Positions 38,838 to 47,785 of a DNA stretch of 64,000 bases are shown one piece after another. The stretch comes from Wenzhouxiangella sp. (GTDB taxonomy: Bacteria; Pseudomonadota; Gammaproteobacteria; Xanthomonadales; Wenzhouxiangellaceae). The stretch spans positions 1 through 64,000 of the forward strand of contig SKQS01000114.1 in NCBI GenBank assembly GCA_007118895.1, read 5' to 3'. The position numbers were made by a program, and so were the translations under genes. How positions within the stretch are numbered: position 1 is the stretch's first letter; each line of letters starts with the position of its first letter. The notes under the pieces are model-generated. The model saw only the letters and a list, made by a program, of their open reading frames with translations. It was not told the origin of the DNA and made no database searches.

Positions 38838-39768
38838 CCCGGCTACTTCCTGGTCCAGTTGCCATCATATCAACCGACCGCCGGCACCGCTATGCTCCAA
38901 TCGGGCGGGGGCAGAGACGGCTGTCGTGAGTCAAGCCAAAACGGGCGGCAAAACGGAAGAAGGCAGCTTTTTTTGGTGCCAGATATGTAGATCACGTTCA
39001 GGGCATTAAGCAGGGTCCGAATCAAGCCGTCGCTCGCAGGCAATAGTGATTCCATTGGCAAGAGCGAGAACGCAGAGTCTGGCCCTGCTTGAAGCTCCTA
39101 ACATATCGGATATGAATGTCAGGCCGCCGTGTGGCTATCGGCAGACTGAGCTATCCAAACTTGCTATAGAAGTACTACAGCGACGTTTCAGCGCAGGCGG
39201 CAACGAAAGGGCGACTTGCCCGGGGGGGTTGAAATCCTGAAGTGGAGCCGTTGCGCGTGCCTTGCAGCTGAAAGCCACACGGTGGCTGAATGCAATCTAC
39301 ATACCTGCTGGGCAAATAGCACTTCGTCTACAGGCTATCGTCTCAAATTGCGATAGCAATTGCCCGTTGATTAGCCAAAGTGTAGGAGCGCATGGCCTTA
39401 CGGTCCTTCCACGTCGAGAGATTTCCGCCCCCTGCTAACTGGTCTACACGATGGACGACACGAATTTCGGGTGGTTGACACCTTGCCGACTTGGCTTCTA
39501 GAGAGAAAAAGAGGAGCCTGATGACCAAAGGGAATGCAAGAGTTGTATCCCGAAACAGTCCCCGCCGACAGCGAGCGATTGACAGGCATGTTCGGCAGAT
39601 TCTGAGCTGAATCGACTCACGCGATTTCAGGAAGTTTTTGCCATTGAAAGGTGCCCAAACAGGCAAGACCTGGCCTTGGATACGCAAATGAAACTCAGTG
39701 TGGCCAGTCGTTTAGAGCATACCAGGAAAACATTCCGGAAAAACCAGCTTGGGTTAAGAGGTATCAGA
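38838..39768. other. Gene-poor, AT-richer junction at the left edge of the island
   Basis: No convincing gene is seen in this 0.9-kb stretch. GC falls to about 50% just beyond the kinase start. A T7 run occurs near 38970. A minus-strand open frame (39343-39687) has a short segment reminiscent of the HNH end of group II intron maturases (EIRVVHRVDQLA, then W and RKAM), but nothing else of such an element. It may be decayed mobile DNA. AAGAGG at 39756-39761 is the ribosome site of the next gene. Confidence 0.4.
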
Positions 39769-41901
39769 ATGAAACAAATGGTAACTGGGGCAATCGCCGT
39801 GGTGCTGTTTCTGACTGGATGTGAGCGCAGCCCTTCAGATGGCCAGGAGAAGACTGATCGGGAGCTATCGAGGCAGGCAGAGACTTTTGTGGACGAAAAC
39901 ACCAGAATCGTCGGCCGATTGACACCTGAACAACCCGTGTTGATGGGAGACATGGTTTCGATCAGGGTGGACGAACATTTTATCGAGGAGGATGTATCCG
40001 TCAGCGTCACCCCAGTCCACGGCATTCCTGCACCAAACGGAATGTCCAATCTGGAAATAACTGCATTCAGATTTGATGTTTCCGGGGACTACGACGGGTT
40101 ATTCGAAATCACCATGACCTATGAGCCGGGAGAGTATGACATTGGTGCTGGCTATTACAACGAAACCACCCAAACGTGGGAGTCAGTGTTCTTCACGCTT
40201 GACGAGAGCGGTCAGCAAATCACCATTCTCACTGATGGCTTCTCAACTTACGGCATTTTCCGGATTGCACAGGAAGGCCGAAGAAATGCAATATTTGATG
40301 GAGCTTACTTTAAACCGTTCAACCATTTCGTTTTTGACGAGAGCGTTCATGGGGGAATCATCAAGGAAGCCCTTGCGAGCGGCCTCCATCCCGGCCCCAA
40401 GGCTATCAGCCTGGTCGAAGACTGGGTGGGGGAATGGATGGCTTTTTCAGGCGTAGTATTCGACCTTGAAAGCCTGACATACGAATCCGAGTTCCTGGGT
40501 GACCTCTCGGACGCCTTTGGCAATGTGGGGCTCGCGATGAGCCTGGCGCGGCTGGCATTTGATTACAGCCAGGGGAATCAGGAGGCCGTTGCCATCAATG
40601 CCTTTAATACGGTGCGGGATCTGGCAATCAGCAAACTTGCCACTCAGGCAATCAAGGTATCCATGTTGGGAGTGCTGGCGATCGATTACTCGATGGAAAA
40701 GTTGATTGCACAGGTAATCGGCGGGCGAGAAAACGTATGGTACCAAGCCTATGCTCTTTATTATCAAAAGGAACAGAACCGGAGGCCAAGAGATTGGTAT
40801 TACCGGATTCGCGAGATCTATGATCATGCAACCTCTCCCGATCAGTTTGAGAGAATGCTTGAGGCGGAACTCAACAACTATACTTGGCTTTTCTGGAAGC
40901 AAGAGGACGAAAGCTGGGGTGTATACCAGTCAGAAGTAATGGGGCAAGGATGGCAGCTTGGCGGAGGTCTGAACGAGGCCCTCAAGCATGAAATAGCAGA
41001 CTACAATCGGAACATCATTTTGCGTGACACGTTAGGTCCTGTGTTCAGGAGGCTGGAGAGGGAAATCCAGAGGGAACAATTCCTGAGCTACCTGGAAGAG
41101 GTGGAAAATCTGAGGAAACAGTTCAACCAGATAGTGACTCTCGATATCGAGGAGGTGCCTACGGAACATGGGCCTGTCTATGCCGGTTACGGGGCTCGAT
41201 TTCATCCATTGAGCGATAATGCCGATAAGGCTGATTGGACCGGAAGACTGAATGAACAGGGTAGTGCTACGGTTCAGTTCACTGTCATTGGGCACATTGC
41301 AGCAGGGATGCCAGATCAGATAAGGCTCTATGAGTCGATCGAGGCAATGAATGACGAAAGGCCGAGTCATTCACAGGAATTCACCGTCGACGTGCCCCAT
41401 ACCAATGTCAAGATACAGCAAGAGATGGAAGTGTACCAATTCAGGCTGCAATCGTGGGTTGTTACTCAGTTAATGGACTTTCCGCGTGGCGGCGAGCCCC
41501 ATGGGGGCGCCTGGAACGTCGACTGTGCAATGGCAATAAAATGCGTGTTGACCATTGAAAGGCCAAGGGAGGGCTCGGCAGGGGCAGTATTCATTGAGGG
41601 CCCCCGCATCAGGCCAGACCGCAGGTCAAGGACGGAGATTGCGATTGCGCTCGGCACACACCAGAGGAAGCCCGGTTTCGTTGATATCCGTTCCGGCTCG
41701 GTTTCCGGGAGAGCCGTTACTTTCATATCAGGTGGCGGGTATCCCATTGATTTTCGACAGGTCGAACTTGAGTTCGACCGAAACAGCGTTCAAGGAAGAA
41801 TTGACGTGTTCAGAGGTAGATTTGAATACGGGAGCTATCCAGACTATGAATATGTGGCAGAAGTTGTGGAAACAGTAGAGTTCGAAGGGCTCATGAAATA
41901 G
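39769..41901 (+). CDS. Large predicted lipoprotein of unknown function (710 aa)
   Basis: ATG 39769 gives a short lipoprotein signal peptide with lipobox FLTGC (Cys at about residue 17). An in-frame start at 39676 would bury this signal, and AAGAGG precedes the chosen ATG. The region after the anchor (about 45-190) is beta-rich, ending TDGFSTYGIFRIA, a segment like those found in domains before autotransported or adhesive regions. The middle is helical (MSLARLAFDY, EREIQREQFLSYLEEVENL, a probable coiled coil near 430-465) and the C-terminal third is beta-rich. I do not recognise the family. Codon use and GC (about 43-50%) differ sharply from the flanks, which suggests horizontal acquisition. 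No partner gene is clear. Confidence 0.72.
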   Translation: MKQMVTGAIAVVLFLTGCERSPSDGQEKTDRELSRQAETFVDENTRIVGRLTPEQPVLMGDMVSIRVDEHFIEEDVSVSVTPVHGIPAPNGMSNLEITAFRFDVSGDYDGLFEITMTYEPGEYDIGAGYYNETTQTWESVFFTLDESGQQITILTDGFSTYGIFRIAQEGRRNAIFDGAYFKPFNHFVFDESVHGGIIKEALASGLHPGPKAISLVEDWVGEWMAFSGVVFDLESLTYESEFLGDLSDAFGNVGLAMSLARLAFDYSQGNQEAVAINAFNTVRDLAISKLATQAIKVSMLGVLAIDYSMEKLIAQVIGGRENVWYQAYALYYQKEQNRRPRDWYYRIREIYDHATSPDQFERMLEAELNNYTWLFWKQEDESWGVYQSEVMGQGWQLGGGLNEALKHEIADYNRNIILRDTLGPVFRRLEREIQREQFLSYLEEVENLRKQFNQIVTLDIEEVPTEHGPVYAGYGARFHPLSDNADKADWTGRLNEQGSATVQFTVIGHIAAGMPDQIRLYESIEAMNDERPSHSQEFTVDVPHTNVKIQQEMEVYQFRLQSWVVTQLMDFPRGGEPHGGAWNVDCAMAIKCVLTIERPREGSAGAVFIEGPRIRPDRRSRTEIAIALGTHQRKPGFVDIRSGSVSGRAVTFISGGGYPIDFRQVELEFDRNSVQGRIDVFRGRFEYGSYPDYEYVAEVVETVEFEGLMK

Positions 41902-42218
41902 CCCGGAGGTCTTTTATGGAAACAATCGGGTTTCTGAACGAGCCCTGGTCTTTGATTTCCCTCTCCCCGTTCAGTTACACGATGGGAGTTTACGAGAAAA
42001 GCGTACTCTAGCGTTGTTGCTTTCAAACAGGGGTAACCGAGCGTGAGGGCTTGCGACGCGTCGAAACAGGTCTGCGACAACGCTGCCACCTGGAGTGACT
42101 GGGATATTCAGCTGTTCGGGAGGGCAGTAATTGGGAAATGATGGCGCTTTGATTCTCCGACAGGATGGGCTTGGGCGTGGGTTCTTGTTATTTTTATTCT
42201 GACTGAGGTAATTGAAAC
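41902..42218. other. Intergenic region inside the AT-richer island
   Basis: About 317 bases with near 50% GC. No open frame with protein character, no strong hairpin with T-run and no repeat was seen. The upstream sequence of the next gene is AT-rich (TTATTTTTATTCTGA at about 42188-42202) and could hold its promoter. Confidence 0.4.
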
Positions 42219-42770
42219 ATGAACAAAGTCACCGAAAATGCGACACCGGAATTGACCGAGGGAAATTCGGCACACCTTGTTCTATCGATGGTCCGAAAAA
42301 TGGGGTGGTTCAAAAGCAAGCAATGCTACCTGGTGTTCCGTGACAGTGAAGTTCTGCTGATACACCTCAGCAAGCAGAATGTAAAGGCGGCGGTAGAGGA
42401 ATATCGAGCCGAGCAAAAGGCAATGGGTAAAGGATTCTTCAGAATGACCATGGCGATGGCAAACTTCTGGAAAGACTATGGAAATCGGTATTACAGCGGT
42501 TCGCGCGATGATTTACTTGCATTGGACAGCGATAACTGTGCCTTGCCGTACTCCAGTATCAATCGCCTGATCTTCAAGACTGCCCGTACCAGCCGTATTG
42601 CACGAGAAGACGAGGCGTTTCAGCAGGTCTCCGGAATGCTGATTATTAAAGGCGAGCACGGAAAAATGAAATTCAGCCACGAGTACTTCGATCGCAATCG
42701 GAAAATCAAGAGTATTCTCAGCGAGGTGTTAGGCAAGAGCCTTTCCTACAAGGCGCCACTGCTGCAATGA
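42219..42770 (+). CDS. Hypothetical cytoplasmic protein (183 aa), possibly PH-like
   Basis: A soluble 183-aa protein without signal peptide or membrane helices. Alternating strands (QCYLVFRDSEVLLIHL; YSSINRLIFKTA; SGMLIIKGEHGKMKFSH) and a final helix (IKSILSEVLGKSL) suggest a pleckstrin-homology-like fold as in bacterial PH proteins, but the match is by shape only. GC is lower than in the core genome, like that of the lipoprotein gene upstream. No operon partner is evident; the following 0.7 kb holds only a broken collagen-like frame. Confidence 0.6.
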   Translation: MNKVTENATPELTEGNSAHLVLSMVRKMGWFKSKQCYLVFRDSEVLLIHLSKQNVKAAVEEYRAEQKAMGKGFFRMTMAMANFWKDYGNRYYSGSRDDLLALDSDNCALPYSSINRLIFKTARTSRIAREDEAFQQVSGMLIIKGEHGKMKFSHEYFDRNRKIKSILSEVLGKSLSYKAPLLQ

Positions 42771-42931
42771 GATATCAGCATTAAGGAAGCTGGTGGAATA
42801 GCCTGAGACTGGAATCCGTGCTGCCGTATCGCGATATCAAGGCGATTTCAGACGCGCGGCAGCTTCGCCAAAGTTTGGCAGGAAAATCCGGAGACTCGAC
42901 GGTCATTCTTCCGTCGACTTTGACCTCGTCG

Positions 42932-43303
42932 TCAGTCAACGTTCGCGCAGATCGCGAATACCTGAAACAAGATATGACCGCAACTGGCCGGACATTGGGC
43001 CAGTGCCTGCCAGCGGTTGTTGCCTGTGGGCCCGCTGGCAAAGACGTTGGTTTGTGCGCATGGCGCAGCAGCACCGCCGCCCAGGACCCGCTTCCCTGAG
43101 GCGCAGGTAGCGGTCGCACCGCAGCCGTAGTTATTGGCTTCGTTCTTTTGACAGTCGGCTATCACGATTTCATGGCCGAAAATGCCTGCTGGACCGGCAG
43201 GCCCTGCGGGTCCCTGCGATCCTGCCGGACCCTGAGGTCCCTGCGGCCCTTCGACCGTGCCCGGTGGACAATTGCCCAGAACTCCGGTCGAGTTGCAATG
43301 ACA
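42932..43303 (-). pseudogene. Collagen-like (Gly-X-Y) protein fragment lacking a 5' end
   Basis: On the minus strand an open frame runs from 43303 to the stop at 42932. It contains seven Gly-X-Y triplets (GPQGPQGPAGSQGPAGPAG, from 43249 down to 43184), preceded by a Cys-containing segment (STGVLGNCPPGTVE). A cysteine-rich end follows (CQKNEANNYGCGATATC, CASGKRVLGGG). A stop codon at 43304-43306 closes the frame upstream and no ATG lies between it and the repeat; the first start-like codon (GTG 43165) is past the repeat. The composition is that of an exported collagen-like protein whose 5' part is missing or frameshifted. The rest of 42771-43447 shows no other gene. Confidence 0.5.
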
Positions 43304-43447
43304 TCACCCAATTGCTGGCGAAGTGGCAGGCCGGAGACGAATCGGCGACCGAAGCAATTTGAACAGGCCGAGGCACTGGCCCAGTTGGCGCTGACCGTTG
43401 CGTTGCCAGACCAACTGTTGTGTTAGGCGTTGGAGGCCTGCTTGCCC

Positions 43448-45841
43448 TTAACGCGGGTTCAGCGTCTGCCGGGTGACCGCATGTTCTCTGACGCGTTCCG
43501 GTGCTAGCCACCAGTTACTCAGCTCGCCGTCGCTCCATGCGGGTAGCTGATCCTTCTGGTGCGGATGGAACTGCCGATCCACGGCCCCGCCTGACAGCAC
43601 CGCCTCGACCTTGTCATCATCACCCAGGTCTGCCACAAAGCGCATCGAGGCAAAAAACTCGACCGTTTCGCTCATGAAAGTAGTGCGCGCGCGCATCAAG
43701 GTTTCACCCGATCCGCTCATCGGTCGTTCGCCAAAACCGAAGGCATCGCGCTCCGGGCCGGTGGGGCGCAGCAGGCTGAAAAAGTAAATGCGGTGCTCAC
43801 TGCCCCAGGTCCAGTTGGCCGGGTCTTCGCCGTGGCGTTCAACAAGCCGGGGTCGCACGATATCGGCAGCGCGTAGAATCAGATCGGGCAGCGTCTCGCG
43901 CTGTTCCGTGTGAGTGTCGTTGAACCAGGCTGCATCGGGTGTTGCCACCAGGCGGTCAAACCGTTCCTGCCAGACATACCAGGATTTCAGGTACTCGTTG
44001 ACCAGCGCCTCGCCCATTTCGTCGACGAAGGTCTCGTAGGCAATTTGATGGTAGAGCCGGTGGTATAGCAGCGGTGCCGCCGCGTCGGCGTCATCGCGCC
44101 CGTCCCATTCAGCCAGCAGTGCGGCCAGATCAGCGTGGTCTTCGGACGCGCCCAATGTTTCGATCAAGGCCGGCAACAGCCTGGGTGCCTGCAGGTTCTG
44201 GGTATCGAGCATCAGCGCGAGTTGATCGGCAGTGGTCATGTTCTCGGCCAGATTCAGCACTTCGCCCATCCGCCGATAGCGGTAGTCCGGCGAGGCATAG
44301 CTGGTGTAGTACTGCGCCATGCTGTCCGGCCGGGTGTCATGGTTGGCGGTGCCAACCCAGCCGCGCTCGGGTGACATCTGGCCTGGCATCTGATCCGGCG
44401 GAATCATGCCCCACCAGGCATCAATGGCGCTGGCCTCGGTCGGGAATGCGCCATGGCCGTGGCGGCGGATCGGCACACGGCCGCTGGCGCGGTGGCCGAT
44501 GCGCCCCTGGGTATCGGCAAACACATAGTTGAAGTACAGCACATCCATCGCCTGCACCGCGGCATCGACCTCGGTGGCATCGCGCGCGGTCAGCAGTTGG
44601 TCAAAGCCTAGTCCCCCGCCCGGCAATTCAGCCGCGGCTGTGCGCAGGCTCAGCAGCCGTCCTCCGGCCAGCCCTTCAGCAACGATGGGCCCGCGCCGGG
44701 TAGTGCGCACGATCAGGGTTTCGGTGCGGAAGCCGTCAGCAGCGTTGGCATCGCGGATCCGGATTTCCTCTTCAATGATGCCGAAGGGCAAGACTTCGTC
44801 GCCTTCGAGGTAGTAGCCCTCGCGATCCGGCGCGGCGGTTTCGATAAACAGGTCCTGGCTGTCGCCATACGCATTGGTAACGCCAAACGCCACATGTTCG
44901 GTACGGCCAACCAGCAATCCGGGCACCCCCGGCAGGCCGGCACCAATGGCGCGAATGCCGGGCGCGTGCAAACCCACCGGATGCCAGGGGCCGGGCAGGG
45001 CGCGCGCATCCAGATGCGGGTCGTTGACCAGCACGGCCGCCTGGCTGGCCGTGCGCGCCGGTGCCACGGCCCAATTGTTGGAACCAAATGCCAGCGAACC
45101 TTGGCTGCCAAGCCCGTCAACCAGGACCTGACCGTCAGCCAAGTCCAGGGGCTGGCCGGTCCCACCCTGGCTGGCCGTCAACGGCGGATTGTTGGCGCGA
45201 TCGGGATTGACCAGAATCGGCAGCAACTCGCGCTCAACCTTGGCCAGACCAAAGCGGTCGATCAGCTTCTGGGTCAGCAGTTCGGCCTTGTAATTGGCCG
45301 CCTGATTCCAATTGACAAAGTGCAGCAGGGTCATCACATCGGCGACGGTCCACGGCTCGGGCGTCAAGCCAAGCAGCTTCAATTCGGCCGGGTGGTCGTC
45401 AGCGTGGCGAGAGATATAGGCATTGAGCCCTTCGAGATACCAGTCGATGAACTGGCGTGCCTCGGGCGAGAGCAGCTCGGCGTGACGCTTGCCGTTGCGG
45501 CGGATACCGACAATGCGCATTTCCCGATCGTTTGCCAGACCTTGTTCACCCACCACCTCGGCCAGGCGGCCGGAGGTGCTGAGGCGATAGAACTCCAGCT
45601 GGAACAAGCGGTTCTGCCCGGTAACAAAACCCTGCGCGCGAATCAGGTCCGCCGTGTTGTCAGCAAAGATATAGGGGATGCCCTGGTTATCGCGCAGAAC
45701 GGTGACGGGCGCGGATAATTCGGGCAGCTTCAGTTCCCCTTCGACATCGGGCCCCTGATCCAGCCTGTCTTGAGCAAGGAGGCTGGTTCCAGCAAGTAGT
45801 CCTGCTGTCAGCAGGGCGATCATGATCGATGGTCGGCTCAT
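43448..45841 (-). CDS. Penicillin acylase family (Ntn-hydrolase) protein
   Basis: A 797-aa periplasmic enzyme with a signal peptide (IMIALLTAGLLAGTSLLA). The alpha-chain region starts with APVTVLRDNQGIPYIFADN, typical of the family, followed by GQNRLFQLEFYRLSTSGRLAE. Autocleavage should occur before the catalytic serine Ser254 in FGSNNWAV. Later conserved segments include NDPHLDARALPGPW, HVAFGVTNAYGDSQDLF and TANHDTRP. The family includes penicillin G acylases, cephalosporin acylases and acyl-homoserine-lactone acylases; the substrate cannot be told. ATG 45841 has AGAGG upstream; an in-frame start at 45934 only lengthens the leader. It is divergent from the beta-helix gene at 46082. Confidence 0.87.
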   Translation of the reverse strand: MSRPSIMIALLTAGLLAGTSLLAQDRLDQGPDVEGELKLPELSAPVTVLRDNQGIPYIFADNTADLIRAQGFVTGQNRLFQLEFYRLSTSGRLAEVVGEQGLANDREMRIVGIRRNGKRHAELLSPEARQFIDWYLEGLNAYISRHADDHPAELKLLGLTPEPWTVADVMTLLHFVNWNQAANYKAELLTQKLIDRFGLAKVERELLPILVNPDRANNPPLTASQGGTGQPLDLADGQVLVDGLGSQGSLAFGSNNWAVAPARTASQAAVLVNDPHLDARALPGPWHPVGLHAPGIRAIGAGLPGVPGLLVGRTEHVAFGVTNAYGDSQDLFIETAAPDREGYYLEGDEVLPFGIIEEEIRIRDANAADGFRTETLIVRTTRRGPIVAEGLAGGRLLSLRTAAAELPGGGLGFDQLLTARDATEVDAAVQAMDVLYFNYVFADTQGRIGHRASGRVPIRRHGHGAFPTEASAIDAWWGMIPPDQMPGQMSPERGWVGTANHDTRPDSMAQYYTSYASPDYRYRRMGEVLNLAENMTTADQLALMLDTQNLQAPRLLPALIETLGASEDHADLAALLAEWDGRDDADAAAPLLYHRLYHQIAYETFVDEMGEALVNEYLKSWYVWQERFDRLVATPDAAWFNDTHTEQRETLPDLILRAADIVRPRLVERHGEDPANWTWGSEHRIYFFSLLRPTGPERDAFGFGERPMSGSGETLMRARTTFMSETVEFFASMRFVADLGDDDKVEAVLSGGAVDRQFHPHQKDQLPAWSDGELSNWWLAPERVREHAVTRQTLNPR

Positions 45842-46081
45842 GTGTTTTCCTCTCACAAAGGGGCGTTTACTTCCAAAGTATGGGAAGTGTTGACTTGCTA
45901 TCCACAGTGTCGCAGACAGGCTGCGAACGATCAATCAACCTGTGACGGACAAACCCAGGGTATATCCATGTTACCGGGGTCAAGGGATGTGTGTCCCGCA
46001 ATTCTCCGCCATTCCTGGCAGGTTCTGCGCCTGAATTCCGAACGCTCTCACGAGTATTACAGCAGAACAGGATTAATCTCT

Positions 46082-47695
46082 ATGAATCGAATCATCCGAA
46101 GCGCCATGCATCCACTGACGGTAGCAATAGCCGGTGGGCTGGCATGTGCCGGCGCTAGTGCGGCCGTGATTGAGGTCACCCATTCCGGCGACAGTGGCGT
46201 TGGTTCGCTGCGCTGGGCGGTGGAGACTGCCAACGGCAATGCCGATCCATTCAACGAGATCGTCTTTGCCAGCGCCACCGACGGGGTGCCGATTGTTCTC
46301 GATACACCGATCGAGATCAGCAAGTACCTGATCATTACCGGCAACGGTGTCGGCGAAACGGTGATCGATGGTGATGATGCCACCAGCCTGTTCGCGATCA
46401 CCTGGGGCGTGGAGCGCGTCGAGATGAGTCATGTTTCGCTGGTCAATGGCTTCAATGCCCTGACCGGGCAGGGCGGCGGTGCCATTACGTCGTTCGCCGG
46501 TCAGCTGGTGCTTGGCGATATCGAGCTGCGCGACAATACCGCCTATTACTCCGGCGGCGCGGTACTACATGCGCCTGACTCAGAACCCAGCCTGTTCGAG
46601 CTGAGAAACTGCGTGGTCAGTGGCAACCAGGTGGTCGGTTCCGGGGCCAGTCGGCGCGGTGGAGGGGTCAGTCTGGTCCTCGGTGCCGGCAGCAGTGCAG
46701 CGATTGAGGATTGCGAAATCACCGACAACTCAGCCGCTAACGGCGGCGGTGTGTCGATACTGCTGGTGGAAACCAATCCTCAGGCAGCGCCCCAGACGAC
46801 AGAAATTCGTCGTAGCACGATCAGCGGCAACAGCGCCTCGGCCATGGGCGGCGGGGTATTGAGCGAGACTCTCTACAACCCGCATCTGCTGCTGATCGAG
46901 CAATCGAACCTGAGCAACAACACGAGCCAGCGCGGGGCCGGCCTGAACAGCAATACCCCGGTTCATCTGGTCGACTCGCTGGTCGCCGACAACTTCGCTT
47001 CCTGCGAAGGGGGCGGAGTGGTTTTCCGTATCCCGAATCTGCCGATCTACCCCGGTTTTGTCGATAGCTGGGAGGTCGTCAACAGCACTATCAGCGGCAA
47101 CGGCAGCTCTCCCATTGTCTGCCTGATGGGTGGAGCGGGCTTGTTCATCACCGCCGAGGCCGGTGCGCCTGAGCCGCACAGTCTGCGGGTGGCCCACAGC
47201 ACGATTGCCTTCAACCAGCTCACTACCGTGATCAGCATCACCGGTGGTTCTGGAGCCGGCGTGCTGAATCTGACCGATTGGCCGGTCCTGATCGACCACT
47301 CCATCGTCACCGACAATCCCATCGCCGGGGGGACGCTTGATCATGCCATCCGCGGTCAGTTCGAGGTCAGCTGGAGTTTGATCGGACCGCAGGTATTCGA
47401 CAGTAACAACACCCATATCGTCGAGGGTCCCGGGCTGCAGTATGTCACCACTGGTCGGCTGCAGCCGTTGGCCGACAACGGTGGCTGGACCCGGACCCAC
47501 AAGCTGCAACCGGACAGCCCGGCACGCACGGCCGGCGATCCGGATTTCAGCCCGCCGCCAGCCCTGGACCAGCGCGCAGATCCGGCCTTTCCCCGGGTCG
47601 CCAACGACCGCATTGACATCGGTGCATTCGAAAGCCAGCTCGATATCGTGTTCGCCAACGGATTCGGCGATTATCATCAGCCGCAGCCGGACTGA
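46082..47695 (+). CDS. Secreted parallel beta-helix protein, choice-of-anchor-Q type (537 aa)
   Basis: A signal peptide ends in GASA near residue 27. The N-terminal IEVTHSGDSGVGSLRWAVE is the hallmark of polymorphic-outer-membrane-like beta-helix proteins. Helix coils then repeat with N-x-T-IS-GN patterns (RRSTISGNSASAMGGG, NSTISGNGSS). Near the C-terminus the segment LQPLADNGG-TRTHKLQPDSPA-GDP is characteristic of choice-of-anchor Q proteins, and the protein ends with VFANGF plus ten residues. ATG 46082 was chosen because CAGGA precedes it and the signal peptide starts there; the longer frame to 45842 is spurious. It is a paralogue of the minus-strand gene at 59060-60616. Confidence 0.83.
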   Translation: MNRIIRSAMHPLTVAIAGGLACAGASAAVIEVTHSGDSGVGSLRWAVETANGNADPFNEIVFASATDGVPIVLDTPIEISKYLIITGNGVGETVIDGDDATSLFAITWGVERVEMSHVSLVNGFNALTGQGGGAITSFAGQLVLGDIELRDNTAYYSGGAVLHAPDSEPSLFELRNCVVSGNQVVGSGASRRGGGVSLVLGAGSSAAIEDCEITDNSAANGGGVSILLVETNPQAAPQTTEIRRSTISGNSASAMGGGVLSETLYNPHLLLIEQSNLSNNTSQRGAGLNSNTPVHLVDSLVADNFASCEGGGVVFRIPNLPIYPGFVDSWEVVNSTISGNGSSPIVCLMGGAGLFITAEAGAPEPHSLRVAHSTIAFNQLTTVISITGGSGAGVLNLTDWPVLIDHSIVTDNPIAGGTLDHAIRGQFEVSWSLIGPQVFDSNNTHIVEGPGLQYVTTGRLQPLADNGGWTRTHKLQPDSPARTAGDPDFSPPPALDQRADPAFPRVANDRIDIGAFESQLDIVFANGFGDYHQPQPD

Positions 47696-47785
47696 TCGAT
47701 TCATGGTTTGAGGTCCAGCTGCTCGGGGCCGGACGGTCATCGACCAAGGTCTAAAGGCCATTTGCAAGCCGGCTTGGTAGTCTGC

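Noticed and set aside
39343-39687. Possible remnant of a group II intron maturase HNH end on the minus strand
   Set aside because: Only a short segment (EIRVVHRVDQLA and a following W/RKAM pattern) is similar; there is no reverse-transcriptase motif and no domain V RNA element nearby, so the likeness may be chance.
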